In this document: positions 29,033 through 39,072 of the stretch, in pieces | Numbering within the stretch: position 1 is the stretch's first letter | How the letters are laid out: every line of letters starts with the position of its first letter | DNA from: Clostridia bacterium | GTDB lineage: Bacteria > Bacillota > Clostridia > RGIG6154 | NCBI GenBank assembly: GCA_017410375.1 | Contig: JAFQQW010000016.1 | Location: forward strand, 1-64,000 | Reading direction: 5' to 3' | Length of the DNA: 64,000 nt | Notes under the pieces: generated by a model | The model's database searches: none | Told to the model about the DNA's origin: nothing | What the model saw: only the letters and a program-made list of their open reading frames with translations | Made by a program: the position numbers and the translations under genes

Positions 29033-32000
29033 ATGTTTTTAAAATATTTGGAAGTACAGGGATTTAAATCCTTTCCTGATAAGATTAAAATAGAACTGCA
29101 CCCCGGCATTACCGGTATTGTTGGTCCGAACGGAAGCGGTAAAAGCAATGTTTCTGATGCTATTCGTTGGGTATTGGGTGAGCAAAGTGCTAAAAGTCTT
29201 AGAGGCGGCAAAATGGAGGATGTAATATTTGCAGGTACGCAGGAACGTAAGCCTATGGGCTTTGCAGAGGTTTCTGTTTGCTTTGACAACGCCGACAGAC
29301 ATTTTAAAATTGATTTTGATGAAGTTTTGATTACAAGACGTTATTTCAGATCCGGTGAAAGTGAATATTATTTAAACAAAACCTCCTGCCGTCTGCGAGA
29401 CATTCACGAACTGATGATGGATACCGGTATGGGCAAAGATGGTTATTCCATGGTTGGTCAGGGCAAAATAGATGAAATTATCTCTGCAAAGCCGGAAGAC
29501 AGACGTCTTATTTTTGAAGAGGCGGCAGGTATCTCAAAATTCCGTTACAGAAAACAAGAATCTGAACGCAAAATGCAGCAAACAGGCGAGAATTTAATTC
29601 GTTTGCTGGATATTATCGGCGAAATTGAAGGAAGATTAGACCCATTAGAACGCGAATCTGCAAAAGCAAAAGAATATTTGAAATTGCGTGATGAACTGAA
29701 AGAGAACGAAATCAGCCTTTCTCTTTATTTACTGGACGATTTAAAAGTAAAGCTTTCCAAAACGCATGAAAATTTAGAGACCAATCAACGTGACCTGGAA
29801 AAAGCGAGAGAAAGTATTGCAGAATTCGAAAAGCAAAACGTAATTTTGACTGATTCTTCCAGAAAACAGCAGGAAAAGCTGGATTCTGCGATTGAAAAAA
29901 CGTATCAGATAAAAAACGATATTTCTTCCCTTGAAAATAAAATCGATATACTCAATAACAGCAAAGCATTCAATGTTGAAAACATAAACAGAATTCGTGC
30001 CGAAATCAGAACCCTTACCGAAAAGTGTGGAAAAGCATCCAAATCCATACTTGAATTGGATGAAGCACAGGAACAGGCTTTTTCTGAAAAAGATAAGCAT
30101 ACAAAATTTCTTACCGAGCTGCAAAATAAAATATTAAGCCTCAGTACAAACAGCACTGAAGATGTCAGACGTATTGAAGAACTTAACACGTCCATTCTGG
30201 AAAATCTGAATCTTTCTGCGGAGCTAAAAGCGGATGTATCTTCAGCAAACACATTGATTGAATCAAACAAAAATCGTCTGTTGTCAGTTGAAGAGGATAT
30301 TCAGATTGCAAAGGAAGACATTGAAATTGCAGACCGGCGACTAAGTACAGAAAAGAAAAACGGTGATTTACTGCAAGCTAAGCTTGCGGATTTACAGAAG
30401 AAAAGCGAAAAAGCTGTTGAAGATTACGCAACAACGCAAAACAAACACAAAACAGCGCTGGATGAATTACAGCAATTCAAAAACAATCTTGAACAAACTG
30501 TTTCCAGACAAAAAATGCTCTCCGATCTGGAAAACGCTATGGATGGCTATGCTTATAGTGTGAAAACTGTGATCCAGGCTTCCAAAACCGGTCGTTTGCC
30601 AAATGTAACATTATATGGCACCGTATCGTCTGTGATTCAGGTACCGGTAGAATATACTACCGCAATTGAAGTTGCAATCGGAAATGCAGCACAAAACATC
30701 ATCACCCGGAACGAAGAGGATGCGAAACGCGCTATTCAGTTCCTTAAATCTGTAAAGGGTGGCAGAGCGACCTTTTTGCCCGTTTCCGCGGTAAAGGGGA
30801 ATGCTTTTGATGCAAAAAAATTCAAGGGAAACTATGGATTTGTCGACATTGCATCTAATCTTGTTAACAACGATCCCCGATACGACGGTGTTGTTTCGGA
30901 ACTTTTGGGTCGCACACTTGTTTTTGAAACACTGGATCAGGCAATTTCTTTTTCAAAAAAAGAAGGACAACGATACCGTCTTGTAACACTTGAAGGTGAA
31001 ATTTTAACTCCGGGTGGTGCCATTACCGGTGGTCACTTAAGCAAGAACAGCGGTTTTCTCACTCGTAAAAATCAGATTGATGAGCTTAAAAATTCAGCTG
31101 TTGCTCTTGAAAGAAAAATTGCAAACTGCGAAGATATAGTTGTAAAACTTGAAGAACAGTGTTCTGCATCCAAAAAACTCTTAGATGATGCCGAAAATGA
31201 TGTACGCCTTTGTCAAAACGAGCTGTTTAAACTGAACTATAATTTTGAACACTACAAAACGGTTCTTTCTGGACACGAAAATGAACTGCGGGAACTTGAA
31301 AACGAAAAGAAAAAGCTTTTACTTTCTTTTGATGCTATTAAAGCAGATGCTGAATCAAAAAAAGAAAAAGCAAAAGAGTGCGAAAAGCTTGTTGCTGAAA
31401 TGCAGACAGAATTAAGAACTTTACAGGAAAAGAATAGCAACGACCTTTCCGAAACCGCTTCTCTTAACAGTAAAATTGCGGGTGTTCAGATTGAAATTGC
31501 CAACATTGATAATGACATCCGTGGGTTTGAAAACGAAAAGAACAGACTGCAAGCTGAAATAGATGAACACCAAAATCAAATTAATTTGAAAAATATGGAG
31601 CTTTCATCCACCGACAACGAAGGCGGTTCTTTCCTTAAAAAAATTGAATCTTTCGAATCTGAAATCACACAAAAAAATACCGAGCTTTCTTCAATTGAAC
31701 AGGATATCCAGAGACTCAGAGCTGAGAAAGAATCAATAGAAACGGATATCGCCAACAATCTTAACGCCTTAAAAGATGCAAACGAAAATACTGTTGCACT
31801 TTCTCAGGAACAGGTGCGTATTGAAAACAAAGAAACGCGTCAGCAGGCAGAATTCGACAGTATAACCAACCGCATGTGGGAAGACTATGAACTGACATAC
31901 ATTTCGGCACAACCCTTGCGTAAGGTTATTGAGGATATCCCCGAGGCACAAAAGCTTGTTAACGGCTTAAAAAACAAAATCAAGTCACTTGGCAATATTA

Positions 32001-32608
32001 ATCTGTCTGCAATTGAAGAATTTGCAGAACTGAAAGAGCGTTATGAATTTTTGTCCATCCAACGCAAAGATATGGAAGATGCGAAAGAAACATTGTCCAA
32101 GCTGATTGATGATATGGAAGTGCTGATGACAAAACAGTTCCGCGAACAGCTTGAAATCATTAACGCGGCTTTTAAACGTGTATTCAGTCATCTGTTCAGC
32201 GGGGGTACAGCCGAACTCGTTTTATCCGACCCTGAAAACATTTTAACATCAGGTGTTGAAATTGTTGCACAGCCGCCCGGTAAGAAGCTGCAGAATATGA
32301 CATTGTTCTCCGGTGGAGAAAAGGCAATTATTGCGATATCTTTACTTTTTGCACTTTTGGAAGTCAGACCCTCACCACTCTGTATTCTGGACGAAATTGA
32401 AGCGGCACTTGACGATGTAAACGTTGCGAGATTTGCTTCTTATTTGCGCAATATCAGTCAAAATTCCCAGATTGCTATTATTACGCACAGAAGGGGCACA
32501 ATGGAAGAAGCGGATCGTCTTTACGGTGTTACCATGCAGGAGAAAGGTATCTCTAAGCTGTTACAGCTCAATATTGATGAAATTGAACAGAAAATTTTAA
32601 AAAAATAA
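29033..32608 (+). CDS. smc: Chromosome condensation protein Smc
   Basis: ATPase of the condensin that compacts and separates the chromosome, working with ScpA and ScpB (53.4 and 52.8 kb here). 1191 residues. The Walker A is GPNGSGKSNVSDAI (~32-45). Two long coiled coils (~170-500 and ~670-1010) surround a hinge (~505-665, with glycine-rich GNAAQNII and TPGGAITGG). The C-terminal head has LFSGGEKAIIAI and the Walker B CILDEIEAALDD. GAGGT precedes ATG 29033. It is cotranscribed with rnc and ftsY. Confidence 0.98.
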   Translation: MFLKYLEVQGFKSFPDKIKIELHPGITGIVGPNGSGKSNVSDAIRWVLGEQSAKSLRGGKMEDVIFAGTQERKPMGFAEVSVCFDNADRHFKIDFDEVLITRRYFRSGESEYYLNKTSCRLRDIHELMMDTGMGKDGYSMVGQGKIDEIISAKPEDRRLIFEEAAGISKFRYRKQESERKMQQTGENLIRLLDIIGEIEGRLDPLERESAKAKEYLKLRDELKENEISLSLYLLDDLKVKLSKTHENLETNQRDLEKARESIAEFEKQNVILTDSSRKQQEKLDSAIEKTYQIKNDISSLENKIDILNNSKAFNVENINRIRAEIRTLTEKCGKASKSILELDEAQEQAFSEKDKHTKFLTELQNKILSLSTNSTEDVRRIEELNTSILENLNLSAELKADVSSANTLIESNKNRLLSVEEDIQIAKEDIEIADRRLSTEKKNGDLLQAKLADLQKKSEKAVEDYATTQNKHKTALDELQQFKNNLEQTVSRQKMLSDLENAMDGYAYSVKTVIQASKTGRLPNVTLYGTVSSVIQVPVEYTTAIEVAIGNAAQNIITRNEEDAKRAIQFLKSVKGGRATFLPVSAVKGNAFDAKKFKGNYGFVDIASNLVNNDPRYDGVVSELLGRTLVFETLDQAISFSKKEGQRYRLVTLEGEILTPGGAITGGHLSKNSGFLTRKNQIDELKNSAVALERKIANCEDIVVKLEEQCSASKKLLDDAENDVRLCQNELFKLNYNFEHYKTVLSGHENELRELENEKKKLLLSFDAIKADAESKKEKAKECEKLVAEMQTELRTLQEKNSNDLSETASLNSKIAGVQIEIANIDNDIRGFENEKNRLQAEIDEHQNQINLKNMELSSTDNEGGSFLKKIESFESEITQKNTELSSIEQDIQRLRAEKESIETDIANNLNALKDANENTVALSQEQVRIENKETRQQAEFDSITNRMWEDYELTYISAQPLRKVIEDIPEAQKLVNGLKNKIKSLGNINLSAIEEFAELKERYEFLSIQRKDMEDAKETLSKLIDDMEVLMTKQFREQLEIINAAFKRVFSHLFSGGTAELVLSDPENILTSGVEIVAQPPGKKLQNMTLFSGGEKAIIAISLLFALLEVRPSPLCILDEIEAALDDVNVARFASYLRNISQNSQIAIITHRRGTMEEADRLYGVTMQEKGISKLLQLNIDEIEQKILKK

Positions 32609-32620
32609 CAGGAGGATATA

Positions 32621-33529
32621 ATGGGCTTTTTTGATAAATTAAAAAAAGGATTAGAAAAAACCAAAAACGACTTCTCTGAAAAAATCAATGACGTTTTTGC
32701 ATCCTTTGTAAAAGTAGACGAAGACCTTTTTGATGAACTTGAAGAAACATTGATTATGGCTGATGTAGGCGTTGAAACGGTTGAGGATGTCCTCGACACC
32801 TTGCGTGACAAGGTGAAGCATGCAAACATCAAAGATGCTGAAGCTGTTAAAAATCTTCTGATTGAAACCTTAAGCGAAATCTTAAAGCAAAATGATACTT
32901 CGATGAAACTCGACACAACACCTTCCATAATCATTGTTGTCGGTGTAAACGGCGTCGGAAAAACAACAAGTATCGGAAAAATGGCACACTACTACAAAGA
33001 GCAAGGAAAAAAGGTGTTGTTAGCTGCCGGAGATACATTTCGTGCAGCTGCAGCAGAACAGCTTCAGATTTGGTCCGAGCGCGCAGGCGTTGATATCATA
33101 AAGCATGCGGAAGGAGCAGACCCCGGCGCAGTTATTTTCGATGCAATCAATGCTGCAAAAACAAGACACTCTAATCTCATCATATGTGATACAGCCGGAA
33201 GACTTCACAATAAGAAAAACCTCATGGATGAGCTCAAAAAAATTATGCGAATTATTGACCGCGAACTGCCAAACGCTTCAAAAGAAGTTCTTTTGGTTCT
33301 GGATGCTACAACCGGTCAGAATGCCTTACTTCAAACCAAAACATTTGATGAATCAGTTGGTCTTACGGGCTTAATTCTGACAAAACTGGACGGTACTGCG
33401 AAAGGTGGCGTAATCATCGGCCTTTCCCACGAGCAGTCATTACCGGTTAAATTTGTCGGTGTAGGGGAGCAGATGGACGACTTACAACCCTTTGATGCGG
33501 ATGATTTTTCGAAAATATTGTTTGAATAA
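32621..33529 (+). CDS. ftsY: Signal recognition particle receptor FtsY
   Basis: SRP receptor GTPase that docks ribosome-Ffh complexes at the membrane. 302 residues: a short form lacking the long acidic A domain. The N domain precedes the G1 motif GVNGVGKTTSIGKM (~107-120); AGDTFRAAAAEQL, CDTAGRLHNKKNLM and TKLDGTAKGGV are the SRP GTPase motifs. AGGAGG precedes the ATG, 12 nt after smc. Its partner Ffh is encoded at 36720. Confidence 0.98.
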   Translation: MGFFDKLKKGLEKTKNDFSEKINDVFASFVKVDEDLFDELEETLIMADVGVETVEDVLDTLRDKVKHANIKDAEAVKNLLIETLSEILKQNDTSMKLDTTPSIIIVVGVNGVGKTTSIGKMAHYYKEQGKKVLLAAGDTFRAAAAEQLQIWSERAGVDIIKHAEGADPGAVIFDAINAAKTRHSNLIICDTAGRLHNKKNLMDELKKIMRIIDRELPNASKEVLLVLDATTGQNALLQTKTFDESVGLTGLILTKLDGTAKGGVIIGLSHEQSLPVKFVGVGEQMDDLQPFDADDFSKILFE

Positions 33530-33544
33530 TATAAAGGAGCTTAT

Positions 33545-36274
33545 ATGAAAGAAAAAGAAATTTATTCTGCACATTTGACGCGGAGAAAGATTCGAAAAGC
33601 CATATTTGCGATTTCAGCTTTTGTTTTACTGTTTTTTCTCTTTATCGGTTTTTCTATTTATTCGGAATATCTTGAGATTCAGGAGATTGGTTCACAATTT
33701 GTCGGAATATTTTTTAAGCGTCTGCTTACGCAAATATTATTCTCGTCAGCGTTTTTTGTGTTATGCTTTGGTCTTGTTGCTGTAAACACCGGCTTTATCA
33801 AGAAAAATTTAAACCGTGCAGGTGTCATCCATTCCATTTTCGAGCATAAGATTCTGCTGATTTTAATTCAACTCGCGATTTCTTTTTTTGTTTCGCAATA
33901 TATGTCTGCTTCGTTACACGAGAAGTTCCTCGCGTACCAGAATTCAACCGATTTCAATTTAAAAGACCCGATTTTAGGCTTAGAACTGAGTTTTTATATT
34001 TTTCAACGTCCCTTTTGGAACGCGTTAGTCGATAGTGTTTTTTCTGTGTTGGTTTTAGTTGAAATATACAGCCTTATAAGTTATATTCTGTTGTACATCA
34101 AAATGGGTGAGCGTGATATTTCTGATTTATTCCACGAAAAAAATATCCTGCTTCATATCGCAATCCAGTTGTTTGTTCTTCTTGCTTTTTTGGCAGCATC
34201 TGTCTGGTTTGATGCACAGGAAATTCTAACAGGACGGTTTATGCAACTTACAGGCGGCGGATTTGTGGATATAAATCTTTGGTTTAACTTCTACCGTTTT
34301 GCACCGCTGTTAATTATATTTTCGGCATTTGTTGCATTATACTTTTTAGTAAAGAAGAGATATATAAAAGCAATCGCGGTTTGTTGCTCTTACTTCGCTG
34401 TACTGTTGCTTGTAGGCGTTGTTGCGTGGGTGGTTCAAATGGTTTATGTTTCCCCTAATGAAGTAACGGCAGAGAAGAAATACATCGAGCACAATATTCA
34501 CTTCACACGTTTTGGTTACGGAATAGACCATGTAGAAGAGTATGAATATCCTGTTTTGGATACAGCTGACGCCTCACAGTTCAACATGGAAAACGAGACC
34601 ATAAAAAACATCCGGATTATCGATTTCCCTGCAACAATTACCGCAACAAACCAGCTTCAGGGCATTCGTGGATATTACAAGTTCAACGATATGAATGTCG
34701 GATACTATGATATAAACGGCAAAAGGAAAGCGGTCGCAATCGGTGTCCGTGAAATTTACAAAGACAACCTCGAGGAATCCTCCAAAAACTATCTGAATGA
34801 GAAATTCAGATACACGCATGGTTTTGGTCTGGCAATGGCTGAAATGGATAGTGTAACACCAAAAGGTCAACCCAAATATCTGATTGAGAATTTAGTGCCG
34901 GAATCCGCTACAGGAGCACCGGAAATTACACAGCCACGCATTTACTTTGGAGAATTGACGAATGACGATGTAATTGTCAACACGGACATTCCGGAGTTGG
35001 ATTATTCCGAAGGCACAACCGATGCGGAATTTAATTACGATGGTAACGCAGGCATACAAATGACTTTTTTAAACCGTCTTTTGTTTGCCTTTAAAACCGG
35101 AGACCTGCGTATGCTTATCGCCGGTCAGATTTCAAATGAAAGCCGACTGCTCACAAACCGCAATGTGCTACAACGTGTAAAAAAAGTAGCTCCTTTTTTC
35201 AAGTATGACAACGATCCGACAATTGCAATTGATGATGACGGCACATTAAAATGGGTTATCGACGGTTACACAACCTCAGATGCATTGCCTTACTCACAGT
35301 ACACCGACGGATACAATTATATCCGAAATGCATTTAAAGTTGTAGTAGATGCATATTCCGGCGATGTCAAATTCTATGTAATCGATTCTTCCGACCCGAT
35401 TGTCCGGACTTACCGTAAGATTTATCCGTCTCTGTTTGAAAAACACGATATGCCGGATTCTTTAAAACAGAAAACAAAATATCCCGAATCACTTTTTAAA
35501 ACACAATGTAATATATATACCCAGTATCATGTTACCAATCCCGGTGTTTTCTACAACAAGAGTGATTTGTATGCGGTTGCTAACGAAAAATATGAACAGA
35601 ACACACAACCTATTGAGCCATATTACAGTGTGATGAAGCTGGATGAATTTAACCGTGATACAACCGAGCTTGTTCTGATGTTGCCGTTTACGATTTCTAA
35701 GCGAGCAAACATGGTTTCATGGATTGCTGTCGGAAATGAAGGGGAGAATTATGGAAAACTTGTTGCGTATAAGTTCCCGAAAAACAAAACCGTTTACGGT
35801 CCTATGCAGATAGAAAATATGATTGATAATGATCCGGGGATATCAAAGGAAATGACTTTGTGGAATTCAGGCGGCTCCAATGTAATCCGTGGTAATCTTC
35901 TGGTTATTCCTGTAAACGATACGATACTTTATGTAGAGCCGGTATATATTACATCAAACAACGAAGAATCCTTACCCTTGTTACAAAGAGTAATTGTCGG
36001 CTTCGGTGAAAACATTGTTATGTCCGATTCTCTGGAAGATGCACTGCTTACTCTTTTTGGCAGTTCTTCTACTCAAAAAGAACAGAATCCTGCATCAACC
36101 GATACCGAACCAACTACACCCGATGAAAATGATGTTTCCACAAAAGACGAAAAAATTCAAGCCGTTGCAGACGCATATCATGCGGTTGAAAAAAGTGCTT
36201 CTGAAGGGGACTGGACCGCATTCGGGAAATCAATGCAGACTTTAGAACAGGCTATTTCTGACCTAGAAAAATAA
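33545..36274 (+). CDS. UPF0182 family integral membrane protein
   Basis: A 909-residue protein of the UPF0182/COG1615 family, function unknown. About seven membrane spans fill residues ~18-310 (first: AIFAISAFVLLFFLFIGFSI). A large extracytoplasmic domain follows (~310-830), with conserved segments NIHFTRFGYG, YTTSDALPYSQ, DAYSGDVKFYVID and MLPFTISKRANMVSW. The C-terminus is a Ser/Thr/Pro-rich linker (~838-865) and a short helix. AAGGAG precedes ATG 33545. It starts 15 nt after ftsY, so it is probably made with the SRP receptor; a new promoter follows it. Confidence 0.92.
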   Translation: MKEKEIYSAHLTRRKIRKAIFAISAFVLLFFLFIGFSIYSEYLEIQEIGSQFVGIFFKRLLTQILFSSAFFVLCFGLVAVNTGFIKKNLNRAGVIHSIFEHKILLILIQLAISFFVSQYMSASLHEKFLAYQNSTDFNLKDPILGLELSFYIFQRPFWNALVDSVFSVLVLVEIYSLISYILLYIKMGERDISDLFHEKNILLHIAIQLFVLLAFLAASVWFDAQEILTGRFMQLTGGGFVDINLWFNFYRFAPLLIIFSAFVALYFLVKKRYIKAIAVCCSYFAVLLLVGVVAWVVQMVYVSPNEVTAEKKYIEHNIHFTRFGYGIDHVEEYEYPVLDTADASQFNMENETIKNIRIIDFPATITATNQLQGIRGYYKFNDMNVGYYDINGKRKAVAIGVREIYKDNLEESSKNYLNEKFRYTHGFGLAMAEMDSVTPKGQPKYLIENLVPESATGAPEITQPRIYFGELTNDDVIVNTDIPELDYSEGTTDAEFNYDGNAGIQMTFLNRLLFAFKTGDLRMLIAGQISNESRLLTNRNVLQRVKKVAPFFKYDNDPTIAIDDDGTLKWVIDGYTTSDALPYSQYTDGYNYIRNAFKVVVDAYSGDVKFYVIDSSDPIVRTYRKIYPSLFEKHDMPDSLKQKTKYPESLFKTQCNIYTQYHVTNPGVFYNKSDLYAVANEKYEQNTQPIEPYYSVMKLDEFNRDTTELVLMLPFTISKRANMVSWIAVGNEGENYGKLVAYKFPKNKTVYGPMQIENMIDNDPGISKEMTLWNSGGSNVIRGNLLVIPVNDTILYVEPVYITSNNEESLPLLQRVIVGFGENIVMSDSLEDALLTLFGSSSTQKEQNPASTDTEPTTPDENDVSTKDEKIQAVADAYHAVEKSASEGDWTAFGKSMQTLEQAISDLEK

Positions 36275-36288
36275 ATTATTAAAAAGTA

Positions 36289-36317
36289 TTGACAAAACTA
36301 AAACTTTGTTGTATAAT
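36289..36317 (+). promoter_or_regulatory. ylxM-ffh operon promoter
   Basis: TTGACA at 36289-36294, a 17-nt spacer and TATAAT at 36312-36317: a full-consensus SigA promoter. Confidence 0.9.
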
Positions 36318-36346
36318 TAGCTGTAAAGCAAAACGCTTTACAGCTA
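36318..36346 (+). promoter_or_regulatory. 12-bp perfect palindrome at the ylxM transcription start
   Basis: TAGCTGTAAAGC (36318-36329) and GCTTTACAGCTA (36335-36346) are exact reverse complements around AAAAC, starting right after the -10 box. It would form a 5'-terminal RNA hairpin or serve as an operator overlapping the start point. Confidence 0.65.
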
Positions 36347-36367
36347 TATTATTTGGAGTGAAGTGTA

Positions 36368-36706
36368 TTGGATGCTTTTTTAGAGTTGTCTCTTTTATAT
36401 GAGTATTACGGTGCTTTGTTAACCGATATGCAGAAAATGATTTGTGATTTATACTACAATCAGAACCTTACTTTGACAGAAATTGCAGAGGATCTGGGGA
36501 TTACGAAACAAGGTGTCAGGGATGCGTTGAAAAAATCCGAAAAGCTTCTTTACAAATACGAAGATGCTTTGCACATCCAGTCAAAAAACAATCAATTAGG
36601 AGAATTGGTTCAAAAAATTATTTCGTTATTAAATGATTCGACAATTTCCGATACAGAAAAGAAGAAAATGTCGGAACTGGCTGAGCAAATAAACAGTCTT
36701 ATATAA
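36368..36706 (+). CDS. ylxM: YlxM/UPF0122 helix-turn-helix protein
   Basis: A 112-residue DNA-binding-type protein found next to ffh in Firmicutes; it has been linked to SRP function but its exact role is uncertain. LTDMQKMICDLYYNQNLTLT and EIAEDLGITKQGVRDALKK form a sigma-70 region-4-like helix-turn-helix. TTG 36368 follows GGAG by 8 nt; no ATG is available in frame nearby. It is transcribed from the promoter at 36289 and ffh starts 13 nt after it. Confidence 0.93.
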   Translation: MDAFLELSLLYEYYGALLTDMQKMICDLYYNQNLTLTEIAEDLGITKQGVRDALKKSEKLLYKYEDALHIQSKNNQLGELVQKIISLLNDSTISDTEKKKMSELAEQINSLI

Positions 36707-36719
36707 AATAGGAGGAAAC

Positions 36720-38051
36720 ATGGCTTTTGAAAATCTGTCCGAGAAACTCGGGGAAGTATTTAAAAAATTGCGTGGCAAAGGTAAAGTATCCGAAGCAGAT
36801 GTAAAAGAAGCGATGCGACTGGTTCGCCGTGCTTTACTGGAAGCCGATGTTAACTTTAAAGTTGTAAAAGAATTTATAAACAATGTTTCTGAAAAAGCCG
36901 TCGGGAGTCAGGTGCTTGAAAGCTTAACACCCGGACAACAGGTTATAAAAATAGTAAACGAAGAGCTTACAAAACTTATGGGCTCTGATGTTTATAAACC
37001 GCAGATTGCATCTAAAGCCCCTACAATTTATATGCTGATGGGATTGCAGGGTGCCGGCAAAACCACAACTTGTGCAAAAATTGCAAAATATTTTAAAAAG
37101 CAGGGCAAGAAACCTTTACTCGTTGCCTGTGATATTTACAGACCTGCCGCAATCAAGCAATTACAGGTTGTTAGTGCACAGGTTGAGGCGGATGTCTATA
37201 CTTTACCGGACGCCAAACCTCTTGCTGTTGTAAAAGGCGCATTGGAATATGCAGCACAAAACCAGAATGACCTTATCATTTTAGATACCGCAGGACGCCT
37301 TCATATTGATGAAGAGTTAATGAATGAGCTTAAAGAAATCAAGCTTTTTTCTAACCCTGATGAATTATTGCTTACTCTTGATTCGATGACCGGGCAGGAT
37401 GCCGTAAATGTAGCAAAGGAATTTGATGAACAAATCGGCATTACCGGTGCGATTCTGACAAAGCTTGACGGTGATACTCGTGGCGGTGCCGCACTTTCCA
37501 TCAAGGCAGTTGTAGGGAAACCGATTGTTTTTGCTTGCATGGGAGAAAAACTTGACGATATTGAATTGTTTTATCCCGACCGGATGGCTTCCAGAATTTT
37601 AGGAATGGGCGATGTGCTTACCTTGATTGATAAAGCACAAAGTGCTTTTGATCAAAAACAGGCTGAGGAACTGGAGAAAAAACTTAGACAAAATACATTT
37701 GATTTAAACGATTTTTTAAATCAGATGGAACAAATGAAAAATATGGGTCCGCTTGATCAGTTGCTTGGTATGCTTCCGGGAATGAATAAAGCAGCGATGA
37801 AAGGCGTTACGGTGGACGAAAAGCAAATGGCTCGCACCGAAGCGATTATTAAATCCATGACCATGCGTGAGCGCGAACGCCCTGACATCATTGATTTCAG
37901 TCGCAGAAAACGTATTGCTGCAGGCTCCGGAACAAGTGTTTCGCAGGTTAATGCCTTGCTCAAACAATTTGAACAAATGCAAAAAATGATTAAGCAGTTC
38001 TCAAATCCCAAACAAATGAAAAAATTAAAAGGTTTAAAATTTCCGTTTTAA
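36720..38051 (+). CDS. ffh: Signal recognition particle protein Ffh
   Basis: SRP54 GTPase that binds signal sequences and SRP RNA. 443 residues. The N domain (1-85) precedes G1 GLQGAGKTTTCAKI (~103-116); CDIYRPAAIKQL, LDTAGRLHIDEELM and TKLDGDTRGGAAL follow. The methionine-rich M domain is ~330-443 (MEQMKNMGPLDQLLGMLPG; IDFSRRKRIAAGSGTSVSQV binds SRP RNA). AGGAGG precedes ATG 36720. It belongs to the ylxM-ffh-rpsP-khpA-rimM-trmD series. The SRP RNA gene is not in the window. Confidence 0.98.
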   Translation: MAFENLSEKLGEVFKKLRGKGKVSEADVKEAMRLVRRALLEADVNFKVVKEFINNVSEKAVGSQVLESLTPGQQVIKIVNEELTKLMGSDVYKPQIASKAPTIYMLMGLQGAGKTTTCAKIAKYFKKQGKKPLLVACDIYRPAAIKQLQVVSAQVEADVYTLPDAKPLAVVKGALEYAAQNQNDLIILDTAGRLHIDEELMNELKEIKLFSNPDELLLTLDSMTGQDAVNVAKEFDEQIGITGAILTKLDGDTRGGAALSIKAVVGKPIVFACMGEKLDDIELFYPDRMASRILGMGDVLTLIDKAQSAFDQKQAEELEKKLRQNTFDLNDFLNQMEQMKNMGPLDQLLGMLPGMNKAAMKGVTVDEKQMARTEAIIKSMTMRERERPDIIDFSRRKRIAAGSGTSVSQVNALLKQFEQMQKMIKQFSNPKQMKKLKGLKFPF

Positions 38052-38095
38052 CGGGAAATAATTAATATTTTATTTATATTTAGGAGGAAACTAAA

Positions 38096-38341
38096 ATGGC
38101 AGTAAAAATGAGATTAAGAAGAATGGGTTCTAAGAAGGCACCTTTCTACAGAGTGGTTGTTGCAGATTCTAGATACCCCAGAGATGGCAGATTTATTGAA
38201 GAAATCGGTACCTACAATCCTTTGACAGACCCCGCAACCGTTAACATTGATGCTGAAAAGGCTCAGAAATGGTTGGGTAACGGTGCACAGCCGACTGATA
38301 CTGTTAAAGCATTGCTTAAGAAAGCAAACATTACAAAATAA
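38096..38341 (+). CDS. rpsP: 30S ribosomal protein S16
   Basis: Small-subunit assembly protein, 81 residues. The family start [20 protein letters not shown] is complete, as is [24 protein letters not shown] precedes ATG 38096. It heads rpsP-khpA-rimM-trmD with very tight spacing. Confidence 0.98.
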   Translation: MAVKMRLRRMGSKKAPFYRVVVADSRYPRDGRFIEEIGTYNPLTDPATVNIDAEKAQKWLGNGAQPTDTVKALLKKANITK

Positions 38342-38353
38342 GGAGCGAACAAC

Positions 38354-38581
38354 ATGAAAGAACTCCTTACAGAAATCGCCAAAACCTTAGTTGACAACCC
38401 TGACGAGGTAACAGTTACTGTTGTGGAAAAAGAGCGTCTTACCGTTCTGCAGTTATCTGTTGCAAAAGAGGATATGGGCAAGGTCATCGGCAGAAAAGGT
38501 AAAATTGCACAAGCGATTCGTACCGTTATCAAAGCAGCATCTACACCCGGTGACAAGAAAGTTGTTGTTGACATCTTATGA
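38354..38581 (+). CDS. khpA: KH-domain RNA-binding protein KhpA
   Basis: A single KH domain of 75 residues that binds RNA, usually with partner KhpB. The KH signature is GKVIGRKGKIAQAIRTVI (~44-61). GGAG precedes ATG 38354, 12 nt after rpsP, and its stop overlaps the rimM start (ATGA). Position and size match YlqC of Bacillus. Confidence 0.96.
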   Translation: MKELLTEIAKTLVDNPDEVTVTVVEKERLTVLQLSVAKEDMGKVIGRKGKIAQAIRTVIKAASTPGDKKVVVDIL

Positions 38582-39072
38582 GCAAAATCGAAGTAGGAAA
38601 AATCATTAACGTACACGGGTTGCGCGGCACATTAAAAGTGCAGCCCTGGACAGACTATCCGGAAAAATTCGAAGAGATAGAACGCGTTTTTGTTGATGAA
38701 AGTCAATTCATAATTGAAAACGTATCCTATCACAAGCAATCCGTTTTATTAAAGCTCAGTGGAATTGATTTTGTGGATCAAGCTGAAAAAATGCGTAACA
38801 AAATCATCACCGCCAATCGTGAGGATTTAGGTCCGTTGCCGGAAGGCGTGTACTATATCGTTGATTTAATCGGTTGCACTGTTTTTGAGAACGATGTTGA
38901 AATTGGTGTTTTGGCTGATGTAATCAATAATGGTGGCGTTGATTTATACGAAATCAAACGCAAAGGAATGAAACCTTTGTATTTTCCGGCTGCAAAAGAG
39001 AATCTTGTGTCTGTTGACGTTGATGCAAAAAAAATTCAAGTAAAAATTCCGGAAGGATTGTTAGATTTATGA
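38578..39072 (+). CDS. rimM: Ribosome maturation factor RimM
   Basis: Assists maturation of the 30S head near S19. 164 residues. The N-terminal barrel has GKIINVHGLRGTLKVQPW, and the C-terminal PRC barrel has YYIVDLIGCTVF and LYFPAAKENLVSVDV. It overlaps khpA and trmD by 4 nt each (ATGA), so the three are translationally coupled. Confidence 0.96.
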   Translation: MSKIEVGKIINVHGLRGTLKVQPWTDYPEKFEEIERVFVDESQFIIENVSYHKQSVLLKLSGIDFVDQAEKMRNKIITANREDLGPLPEGVYYIVDLIGCTVFENDVEIGVLADVINNGGVDLYEIKRKGMKPLYFPAAKENLVSVDVDAKKIQVKIPEGLLDL

